From Chitinophagaceae bacterium (lineage in GTDB: Bacteria; Bacteroidota; Bacteroidia; Chitinophagales; Chitinophagaceae), in the NCBI GenBank assembly GCA_026785745.1, contig JAJAZO010000141.1, positions 1 to 5,004 of the forward strand: a stretch of DNA of 5,004 nt. Reading direction: 5' to 3'. Made by a program: the position numbers and the translations under genes. The number at the start of each line of letters is the position of its first letter. Positions within the stretch are counted from its first letter, which is position 1. Shown piece after piece: positions 1-5,004 of the stretch. A model generated the notes under the pieces. It searched no databases and was not told where the DNA came from. It saw only the letters and a list, made by a program, of their open reading frames with translations.

Positions 1-1422
1 ATTCTCTCCTATTTTAAACTGGCTGTTCGGATTCAAAATTTCAAATACAACTTTCTGCGATTGATTGTCCGCATTCACTGTTTGTGCGGTGCTTGTCATT
101 TTAAGCTTGTAAGACAGCGTATCATTATTTGAAGTGGCTGTAAAAGAAGTAGCTGATTTTAGTTTGGCAACATCAGCAGTAAACACCTGTGCTTCTACAA
201 ACACCTGGTTCAGGTTGGTAATTTCAAACAATGTTTCTCCTGTGTTTACCACAGCCCCGATGGAATAATTAAAAGTGCCTACAACACCACTAATGGGAGA
301 CGTGAGGCTTACCAATTTTGTGCTTCCGGCACTACCACCTGCGTTGGCATCAAATAACTGTTTATTTCTTTTTGCACTTTCGTACCTGGCTTTTGCTTCA
401 GTTACATCTTTTTTAGCAGCGATATCTTCAATCGTTTTCAACCTTTCATATTGTGCTTTAGCAGCTTCATATTCTGAGTTCACTATATTTCTTTGTGAAA
501 GGATGTCTATTTGTGTGCCTGCATCTACCTGTTGCTCCACTACTGCCAATACCTGTCCACGACCTACCTGCTGGCCGGGGTTAACTCTCAAGGCAACAAT
601 CTTTCCTGTTTGTGGGGATTGTATTACCGCTTTTCCCTGTGGTGCAGCTGTAACAGTTCCTGATAAAACCGTTGATTCATTAAAATCGCCGGTACCGATT
701 TTTTGTGTAAGAATAGTAAACAGGAACTGTGTTTCTTTTTCTATTATAAAGGTAGTTGATGAGCCGCCAGCTTTTGCTGCTCCGCCTCCATGGTCATCAC
801 CTTCATGTGCAGATAACGGATTGTACGTTGCTGTAGGTAATAAACAAAAGATGATTATCGCAGCGGTAGTTATTTTCCTGTTTCGTTTTTTGCTGATAAA
901 AAACATTATTATTACTCCAATGAGCAATCCCATCAATCCGAAAAACCAATTGCTGCTGTACCAATGTGCATGTGGTTCCTGTGTAGTTTCGGTTACTGCC
1001 AGTTCTTTTCCTGTTTCAATATTATTTACCTGTATTAAATCTGCTCCGTAAGCACTATTAATATTTACTACCAAATTGTATACTTTCTTTTCAGGGAGTA
1101 TTGCTTTCAGTTCATATACTCCTTTATCAAGCCGGGTTGCTATTACTTTTATATCAGGGTTTCCGGCAACAGTTATTGTTAAGCTTGCTGTATCAAGCGG
1201 TTTATTAGTATTATACTCACTGATAAACAATTTCAGGACTGCTTCTTTTCCCGGGATAAGGGGACTATATTTAACCAGCAACTCATATTTATCAGAAAAA
1301 GCTTCCGACGAAAAATAGCTGGTAGCAGAAGCCGTTGCTTTTTTAGCATCACCATGGTCTTCACCACCATGTGCAAAGGCTAATACCGGCAACCATACTA
1401 AAATAATTAATAATCGTTTCAT
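1..1422 (-). CDS. CzcB/CusB-type RND efflux periplasmic adaptor with extra membrane-anchored N-terminal domain (3' end cut off)
   Basis: This is a membrane fusion (adaptor) subunit that would link an inner-membrane RND metal pump to the outer-membrane channel encoded just upstream. I translated it by hand from ATG at 1422 to the left edge: 474 codons, no stop and no frameshift. Residues 1-17 are a signal peptide, followed at once by HGGEDHGD (18-25). Residues 26-157 form a predicted periplasmic domain, 158-176 a membrane helix, 177-183 a basic loop (KKRNRK), and 184-199 a second hydrophobic stretch, then SAHEGDDHGGG (204-214). The adaptor core follows: a first lipoyl half at about 258-296 (SPQTGKIVALRVNPGQQV), a helical hairpin at about 300-358, a second lipoyl half at about 370-403 (SPISGVVGTFNYSIGAVV), then beta-barrel sequence. 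It ends at KIGEN at the edge, so the C-terminal part is missing. The start is fixed by the ATGA overlap with the channel gene and a GGGA five bases upstream. The family is secure. The metal is not shown: the His/Asp motifs suggest Zn, Co, Cd, Ni or Cu. Confidence 0.93.
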   Translation of the reverse strand, partial: MKRLLIILVWLPVLAFAHGGEDHGDAKKATASATSYFSSEAFSDKYELLVKYSPLIPGKEAVLKLFISEYNTNKPLDTASLTITVAGNPDIKVIATRLDKGVYELKAILPEKKVYNLVVNINSAYGADLIQVNNIETGKELAVTETTQEPHAHWYSSNWFFGLMGLLIGVIIMFFISKKRNRKITTAAIIIFCLLPTATYNPLSAHEGDDHGGGAAKAGGSSTTFIIEKETQFLFTILTQKIGTGDFNESTVLSGTVTAAPQGKAVIQSPQTGKIVALRVNPGQQVGRGQVLAVVEQQVDAGTQIDILSQRNIVNSEYEAAKAQYERLKTIEDIAAKKDVTEAKARYESAKRNKQLFDANAGGSAGSTKLVSLTSPISGVVGTFNYSIGAVVNTGETLFEITNLNQVFVEAQVFTADVAKLKSATSFTATSNNDTLSYKLKMTSTAQTVNADNQSQKVVFEILNPNSQFKIGEN

Positions 1423-2606
1423 AACTGTCCCATTAAATATTGATAATTGATAACACTCTGGTTATAATTTTTTATTGCCTCCAGGTATTTCTGGTAAATA
1501 GCATACGCATCATTGCTGTTTCTCAACAAACTGATATAGTCAATTTCACCACTTACAAAAAAGCGTTGCGAAGTAGTAATTACTTCCCGGGCTTTCGGCA
1601 GGCCTGTTTGTTGATAGTATTGTACCGATTGCCAGTTGCTTTGCATTTCTCCATTGGCATTAATGGTTTGTAAGGATAATTCCTGTTGCAAACCTTCCTG
1701 TTTGCTTTGCAAAACCTGTTGCTCAGTTTTAGCCGCATTGATTTTGCTTTTATATTGGCCAAGCCATAAAGGAATTGTAATCCCGAAACGGAAACGGTTA
1801 TACCATTTTGTATCTCTTTCTCCCTGGTTAAAATAGCCAAATGCCAACCCCGGCAAAGCCTTGCTTTTTTGCAGGACGATATTTTGTTTGGCATTCAATT
1901 GTTGCTGCTGCAATAGCTGAACAGAAGGATTGGAAAACAATACTGTTGAATCCGGTAAAAAGTATGTTTGCTGAATGCTGGAAGAAACAGTTAATGGTTC
2001 CACCATAAAATCATTTTTCAAGCCGGTGTGCCATTGCAATTGCGCCTTTACAGATTTTGCCCTTGTAGTGGCCTGCACATATTGATTATGAATTTCGCCG
2101 TATTGCGTTTCGGCAAATATTTGTTGCAGGTAATCTATCTGCCCGGCAATAAACTGGCGGATGGCTGACATTTTTATTTTTTCATACAACGTATCCTGGA
2201 TATATAATTGCTTTACCAGCGAATCGGTAAACTGTATTTCGAGATATAAAAGCTTTACCCTGTATTTTAATTCTGCTTCGGTTAATTTTTTTTCTTCTTG
2301 TGCAATAGCAATTTGTCCTCTTTGCAAACGGTATTGATTGCGGTAAACAGAAGGAAACTCTATTGATTGAGTAATACTTCCGGTATAAAAATTGCCGGTG
2401 GGACTTTCCAGGAAAAATTCAGGGTTAGGTATATTAAAAGCCGACTTTAGTAATTGCTGCTGCTGTTTTACCTGTAATGAAGCGGCATTAATATTCTTAT
2501 TATTAGCCAGCGTTTTGCTGATAGCTTCTGTTTCTGTCAATACAGATTGAGTATTAGCAGTTACTGCTACTAAAAGTATAAAGCCGGTAATTGTAGTTCT
2601 GAACAT
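1419..2606 (-). CDS. CzcC-like TolC-family outer membrane efflux channel protein
   Basis: This is the outer membrane channel of a tripartite heavy-metal efflux system, 395 residues from ATG at 2606, close to the usual length for CzcC-type proteins. Residues 1-21 are a signal peptide (MFRTTITGFILLVAVTANTQ). The reading frame stays open upstream to a TTG at 2654, but that start would put 16 polar residues ahead of the signal peptide, so I prefer 2606. The internal duplication typical of the outer membrane efflux fold is visible. FIAGQIDY (152-159) in the first half matches FVSGEIDY (350-357) in the second. The strand region NPEFFLES...ITQSIEFP (61-85) matches LPGLAFGY...RFRFGITIPLW (251-281). 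Long Gln-rich helices lie between, as expected for the periplasmic tunnel. The stop overlaps the start of the adaptor gene (ATGA), which indicates translational coupling. A 95-base gap separates it from the His-rich gene upstream, with no clear terminator, so one transcript is likely. The substrate is inferred from the neighbours. Confidence 0.92.
   Translation of the reverse strand: MFRTTITGFILLVAVTANTQSVLTETEAISKTLANNKNINAASLQVKQQQQLLKSAFNIPNPEFFLESPTGNFYTGSITQSIEFPSVYRNQYRLQRGQIAIAQEEKKLTEAELKYRVKLLYLEIQFTDSLVKQLYIQDTLYEKIKMSAIRQFIAGQIDYLQQIFAETQYGEIHNQYVQATTRAKSVKAQLQWHTGLKNDFMVEPLTVSSSIQQTYFLPDSTVLFSNPSVQLLQQQQLNAKQNIVLQKSKALPGLAFGYFNQGERDTKWYNRFRFGITIPLWLGQYKSKINAAKTEQQVLQSKQEGLQQELSLQTINANGEMQSNWQSVQYYQQTGLPKAREVITTSQRFFVSGEIDYISLLRNSNDAYAIYQKYLEAIKNYNQSVINYQYLMGQL
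1428..1431 (-). promoter_or_regulatory. Shine-Dalgarno-like GGGA ahead of the adaptor gene
   Basis: GGGA ends five bases before the adaptor ATG at 1422, inside the last codons of the channel gene. It is the only clear SD-like site in the window; the other three starts have none. It supports 1422 as the start and coupled translation of channel and adaptor. Confidence 0.45.
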
Positions 2607-2701
2607 AAAAAATTGATTACTGTAAAACTTATTCTTCCACTTTGCACCAGGCAAAATGTAGTAATACTGGAGCAGTTAATGCTTCAGCTAGTTTACAATA
2701 A
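2607..2701. other. 95-base gap inside the leftward unit, no gene seen
   Basis: This gap lies between the His-rich gene and the channel gene. It holds a small inverted repeat, TTTGC and GCAAA (2641-2655) with a five-base loop, but no T-run follows in the direction of transcription, so it is not a convincing terminator. No exact TAnnTTTG element is seen on the minus strand. Read-through from the upstream promoter is the simplest view; partial attenuation cannot be excluded. Confidence 0.4.
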
Positions 2702-3244
2702 TCAAATCTGAAAACTCTGTATAGCTATGCGTATGTCAGGGGGCGGAGGATGAAAATAGCTGGCAATATATTGTTGAGAAGTTGACTCAACCGAACTAAA
2801 ACTATCAATTCCTAAAAAAATATTGATGATTGCCACAAATACCGGCATATTGATACCAGTTTTTGCAGCCAGCTTTTTATCTGATTGCTGAAACTGCATT
2901 ATTTCATTGGTGCAGCAATCATCTTTTTTGGAAGCCTCTTTTTTGTCGTGATGATTTGCAGCAGGTTCATCATGGTGGGATTTCTTTGGCTCATTTTCAT
3001 GATGATGTTTCTTTCCATCCGCATGTACATGCACAGGAGTTACTTTTTTTTCTTTTTTATTGTGCAGATGCTTTTTGCCATCACCATGAGCATGAACTGA
3101 AACTTCGGTAGCCTCTTCTGTATGATGAGATTTATTATAGCCCATATCTAAGCCCATAGAACAGGCAAAACCAAAAACGCTGTTCAGGGAGAACAATGTG
3201 ATGAGCAGGGTTGCTTTAATCTTTATGGATGTTTTGCTATTCAT
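2702..3244 (-). CDS. Secreted His-rich putative metal-binding protein with CC and HPPPPDIR motifs
   Basis: This 180-residue protein is encoded by the first gene of the leftward unit. Residues 1-27 are a signal peptide ending GFAC; Cys28 follows a poor lipobox, so lipidation is possible but not convincing. Residues 38-101 carry 15 of the 16 histidines, with many Lys, Asp and Glu. This stretch contains a 21-residue tandem repeat: VHAHGDGKKHLH at 50-61 and VHVHADGKKHHH at 71-82. Next come DDCC (108-111), a conserved-looking QFQQSDKKLAAKT (117-129), a hydrophobic stretch INMPVFVAIINIFLGI (131-146) that could be a membrane helix, and a C-terminal FHPPPPDIRIAIQSFQI (164-180). From memory, this layout fits a small Bacteroidota group that NCBI names HYC_CC_PP, found beside metal efflux genes; I could not check that. 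I infer that it binds or buffers metal ions in the periplasm, or passes them to the efflux complex. It has no enzymatic signature, and the exact role is unknown. Confidence 0.82.
   Translation of the reverse strand: MNSKTSIKIKATLLITLFSLNSVFGFACSMGLDMGYNKSHHTEEATEVSVHAHGDGKKHLHNKKEKKVTPVHVHADGKKHHHENEPKKSHHDEPAANHHDKKEASKKDDCCTNEIMQFQQSDKKLAAKTGINMPVFVAIINIFLGIDSFSSVESTSQQYIASYFHPPPPDIRIAIQSFQI
2972..3097 (-). repeat. 63-base tandem repeat coding for a 21-residue His-rich module
   Basis: Two in-frame units (3097-3035 and 3034-2972) encode residues 50-70 and 71-91 of the His-rich protein. Their shared core is V-H-x-H-x-D-G-K-K-H-x-H, with KK at the same place further on (66-67 and 87-88). The DNA of the two cores has clearly diverged while the His spacing is kept, which suggests an old duplication held by selection on metal-binding residues. 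Confidence 0.7.
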
Positions 3245-3255
3245 TTAAACCGTTG

Positions 3256-3288
3256 CAAAAATAAGGCTATTACCGGTAAAAAGCCAAA
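3256..3288 (-). promoter_or_regulatory. Bacteroidota-type promoter of the leftward metal-efflux unit
   Basis: Read on the minus strand, TTTG (3288-3285) is followed after 21 bases by TATTTTTG (3263-3256), an exact match to the known Bacteroidota -7 consensus TAnnTTTG with a TTTG -33 element. Transcription would start near 3249-3251, only about 5-7 bases before the ATG at 3244, so the message would be almost leaderless. The next in-frame ATG is residue 30, after the signal peptide, so the short leader cannot be avoided by choosing a later start. Only sequence matching supports this; no start site has been mapped. Confidence 0.6.
3265..3285. promoter_or_regulatory. Interrupted palindrome in the promoter spacer, candidate regulator operator
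   Basis: A perfect 10-base palindrome TTACCGGTAA (3270-3279) is flanked by GGCT (3265-3268) and AGCC (3282-3285), which pair with each other after a one-base offset. The whole dyad sits between the -33 and -7 elements of the leftward promoter. This is where MerR-family metal sensors bind and twist the spacer. The geometry is seen in the sequence; the regulator class is an inference. CCGGTAAA occurs again at 3295-3302, 22 bases away, which may be a second contact or chance. Confidence 0.4.
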
Positions 3289-3383
3289 TGTGGCCCGGTA
3301 AAGGTATGCCGGTTGGTTTGCAAAGAGTTGCATAATTATGGGAATAGTTATAGAATATGGGGGACTCTTCTTGTTATTTATGT

Positions 3384-3422
3384 CTTTTCCCGATTGCATA
3401 AACCCTTTTCCTGATTGCGAAT
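3384..3422 (+). promoter_or_regulatory. Tandem direct-repeat operator candidate upstream of the receptor gene
   Basis: CTTTTCCCGATTGCATAA (3384-3401) and CTTTTCCTGATTGCGAAT (3405-3422) match at 14 of 18 positions and are exactly 21 bp apart, two helical turns, so both face the same side of the DNA. The second copy reaches the expected -33 region of the receptor promoter. Head-to-tail half-sites 21 bp apart, with the proximal one at the polymerase site, are known for AraC-family activators (for example araI1/I2). AraC-family regulation is therefore my inference. Confidence 0.5.
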
Positions 3423-3443
3423 GTTAAAAAAGACACCAGAGAT

Positions 3444-3451
3444 TAGCTTTG
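3444..3451 (+). promoter_or_regulatory. Probable -7 element of the TonB-dependent receptor promoter
   Basis: TAGCTTTG matches TAnnTTTG exactly and lies 16 bases before the ATG at 3468, giving a predicted leader of about 10-12 bases. No TTG or TTTG is found at the usual distance: the nearest TTG (3415-3417) is 26 bases away, inside the direct repeat. A weak -33 region next to a tandem operator fits an activator-dependent promoter. Confidence 0.5.
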
Positions 3452-3467
3452 AAGCCTAAAACTGTTT

Positions 3468-5004
3468 ATGTTAAAAAGAATAGTAGTTGCTTCATTTCTG
3501 ATTCTAATTTATACGAATGTTCAATCCCAAACTTCAAATAAGGAAACAGATACTATTGCTATACATATCAAAAATCTGCCTGATGTAACGGTGGTGGGAA
3601 GAAACAGTAAAAGCGATATTCAGCAAATGCCGGAAATAGTTGGAACATCCATATATGCGGGGAAGAAAAACTCCCTTATTGTATTAGATAATGTACAGGG
3701 TAATGTAGTTACCAATACTATGCGACAGGTGCTGGCAAAAGTGCCAGGTATTCATATTTGGGAAAGCGACCCAAGTGGTATTCAAATTGGCATAGCCGCA
3801 AGGGGCCTCAGCCCAAACCGCAGTTGGGAATTTAACATCAGGCAAAATGGGTACGATATTGCTGCAGACCCGTTTGGCTACCCGGAGGCTTATTACAATC
3901 CGCAATTACAGGGAGTGCAAAGAATTGAAATTATAAGGGGCCAGGGTTCTTTACAATACGGTCCGCAGTTTGGTGGTATGGTGAATTATATTTTACGAAA
4001 TGGCAGTGAAATTAATAAACCATTTGAATTTGAAACGCAGCAAACAGTGGGTAGCAATGCATTGTTTAATTCATATAACGCAATTGGCGGTAAAAAAGGC
4101 AAAGTACATTATTATGCTTTTTTTGACCACCGCAATGGTGATGGCTGGAGGCAAAACAGCCGCTATTTCACCAATTCAGGTTTTGCAACCATTACGTATC
4201 ATTTAACACCAAAATTTTCGCTGACTGCCGAATTAATGCGTTCACACATCCGTAGCCAGCAGGCTGGCGGACTTACGGATGCTCAGTTTCAGCAAGATGC
4301 ACAGCAAAGCCTTCGCAGCAGGAACTGGTTTGATATTTTATGGACAACACCAGCGTTAATAGCCAACTACCAGGTGAATGAAAAGACCCGTTGGAATACT
4401 AAATTATTTGCGACTATAGGCGACAGAAACAGTGTTGGCTTCACATCATCCATTACCGTAAAAGACAGCATCAACTTTACAACACTTAACTATAACAACA
4501 GGGTATTGAATGCTGATAAGTACAGAAACTATGGGTTGGAAAGCCGTATTATAACTGATTATTCGTTGGGCAAAATGAAAAATACTATTTCAGGTGGTAT
4601 TCGTTTATACTCAGGTACCACTTTCAGGGAAGCTGAAGGAAAAGGAACAACAGGAACAAATTATGATATGAATGTTATTGGGGTTTATAATCGTGATATT
4701 GAATTCGATTCTAAAAACGCAGCGGCATTTGTAGAGAATATTTTTCGTATCAATGACAAATTATTACTCATACCCGGCTTACGTTATGAATGGTTAGAAG
4801 GTGCGGCTTCAGGCCGTAACGGGTTTACATCTGGCGGCGCTGCAATAGAGTTGCAGGATATAAAACGGAGTCGTAGTTTTTTACTGGCAGGAATTGGTGC
4901 TGAATATCACCTGACAAAAGGAACAGAATTCTACGGAAACTATTCTCAGGCATATCGTCCTATTCAATTCGCTAATTTGCAGGCACCACCTACAACGGAT
5001 ATGG
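3468..5004 (+). CDS. FecA-like TonB-dependent outer membrane receptor (3' end cut off)
   Basis: This gated outer-membrane porin would import a ligand using energy from TonB. It reads open from ATG at 3468 to the right edge: 512 codons, with roughly 200-250 more expected from typical receptor length. Residues 1-20 are a signal peptide ending VQS, before QTSNKE. A probable TonB box is DVTVVG (39-44). The plug domain follows to about residue 180, with MRQVLAKVPGIHIWE (85-99), GIAARGLSPNRSWEF (108-122) and RIEIIRGQGSLQYGPQFGG (152-170), the canonical end of the plug. Alternating beta-strand sequence of the barrel follows, reaching YSQAYRPIQF near residues 492-501. The RGLSPN and YGPQ-GG-VNY patterns resemble FecA (ferric dicitrate) more than SusC, and there is no carboxypeptidase-like N-terminal extension. 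There is also no FecA-type signalling domain, so it probably does not signal to a sigma/anti-sigma pair. The ligand is unknown: a ferric chelate by homology, or another metal chelate by context. Confidence 0.94.
   Translation, partial: MLKRIVVASFLILIYTNVQSQTSNKETDTIAIHIKNLPDVTVVGRNSKSDIQQMPEIVGTSIYAGKKNSLIVLDNVQGNVVTNTMRQVLAKVPGIHIWESDPSGIQIGIAARGLSPNRSWEFNIRQNGYDIAADPFGYPEAYYNPQLQGVQRIEIIRGQGSLQYGPQFGGMVNYILRNGSEINKPFEFETQQTVGSNALFNSYNAIGGKKGKVHYYAFFDHRNGDGWRQNSRYFTNSGFATITYHLTPKFSLTAELMRSHIRSQQAGGLTDAQFQQDAQQSLRSRNWFDILWTTPALIANYQVNEKTRWNTKLFATIGDRNSVGFTSSITVKDSINFTTLNYNNRVLNADKYRNYGLESRIITDYSLGKMKNTISGGIRLYSGTTFREAEGKGTTGTNYDMNVIGVYNRDIEFDSKNAAAFVENIFRINDKLLLIPGLRYEWLEGAASGRNGFTSGGAAIELQDIKRSRSFLLAGIGAEYHLTKGTEFYGNYSQAYRPIQFANLQAPPTTDM

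Noticed and set aside
275..1051. Long open frame (258 codons) on the plus strand
   Set aside because: It is antisense to the adaptor gene, whose minus-strand reading is fully open and shows clear lipoyl and hairpin motifs. The plus-strand product is Cys/Phe/Ser-rich with no recognisable domain. The plus-strand frame at 1076-1318 is the same kind of shadow.
1580..1894. Second minus-strand frame of 104 codons inside the channel gene
   Set aside because: It is out of frame with the channel protein, whose OEP repeats continue through this stretch. The product is basic and without features. Plus-strand frames at 1440-1673 and 1636-1836 are rejected for the same reason.
2607..2654. TTG at 2654 as the start of the channel gene
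   Set aside because: It needs a rare start codon and adds 16 mostly polar and aromatic residues before a good signal peptide that begins with ATG at 2606.
2641..2655. Small hairpin TTTGC/GCAAA between the His-rich gene and the channel gene as a terminator
   Set aside because: The stem is five base pairs and no T-run follows it on the minus strand.
2863..3111. Two overlapping plus-strand open frames opposite the His-rich gene
   Set aside because: His, Met and Phe runs in these frames are the complement of CAT/CAC-rich His codons; the minus-strand protein has a signal peptide and ordered motifs.
3331..3340. Perfect palindrome CATAATTATG in the divergent intergenic region
   Set aside because: It is short and AT-rich with no extension of the symmetry, and lies far from both -7 elements, so chance is a good explanation.
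3684..3905. Minus-strand open frame of 73 codons
   Set aside because: It lies inside the plug-domain coding region of the receptor, which has strong family motifs; this is an antisense shadow. The plus-strand frame at 4000-4206 is likewise an out-of-frame shadow within the receptor.
1..5004. Mobile element, CRISPR array, tRNA or rRNA
   Set aside because: I saw no transposase or integrase motifs, no regular spaced repeats, no terminal inverted repeats and no tRNA- or rRNA-like sequence; nearly all of the window is protein-coding.

Overview
The window looks like chromosomal DNA of a Bacteroidota bacterium, probably of the Chitinophagaceae/Sphingobacteriia type. The evidence is low G+C by eye, start sites without clear Shine-Dalgarno sequences, matches to the Bacteroidota -7 promoter consensus TAnnTTTG on both sides of the one large intergenic gap, a FecA-like TonB-dependent receptor with a QSQ-type signal peptide end, and a small Cys-Cys / HPPPPDIR protein of a kind I associate with this phylum. 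The species assignment is an inference.

Layout. Positions 1-3244 hold a leftward (minus strand) three-gene unit. It is read in the order: a His-rich secreted protein with a CC motif (3244-2702), a CzcC/TolC-type outer membrane efflux channel (2606-1419), and a CzcB/CusB-type periplasmic adaptor (1422 to the left edge, 3' end cut off). The last two genes overlap by the 4-base ATGA junction. The RND pump itself (CzcA/CusA-like) is not in the window and is expected further left or elsewhere. From 3468 to the right edge a divergent gene on the plus strand encodes a FecA-like TonB-dependent outer membrane receptor, also cut off.

Control region. The 223-base gap between the divergent starts (3245-3467) carries a good Bacteroidota-type promoter for the leftward unit. 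Its spacer is occupied by an interrupted palindrome centred on TTACCGGTAA, a layout like that of MerR-family operators. On the other side, the receptor gene has a strong -7 element without a good -33 element, preceded by two direct repeats (CTTTTCCnGATTGC core) exactly 21 bp apart, a geometry like AraC-family half-sites. Both regulator assignments are hypotheses from geometry alone.

How the genes could work together. The His-rich protein probably binds metal outside the cytoplasm. The adaptor and outer membrane channel form two of the three parts of an RND heavy-metal efflux system. The divergent receptor would import a metal chelate or other ligand across the outer membrane. The most unusual item is the adaptor: about 200 residues precede its adaptor core, with a secreted domain, a membrane hairpin and what looks like a second, internal signal peptide. 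Each signal-peptide-like segment is followed at once by a His/acidic motif.
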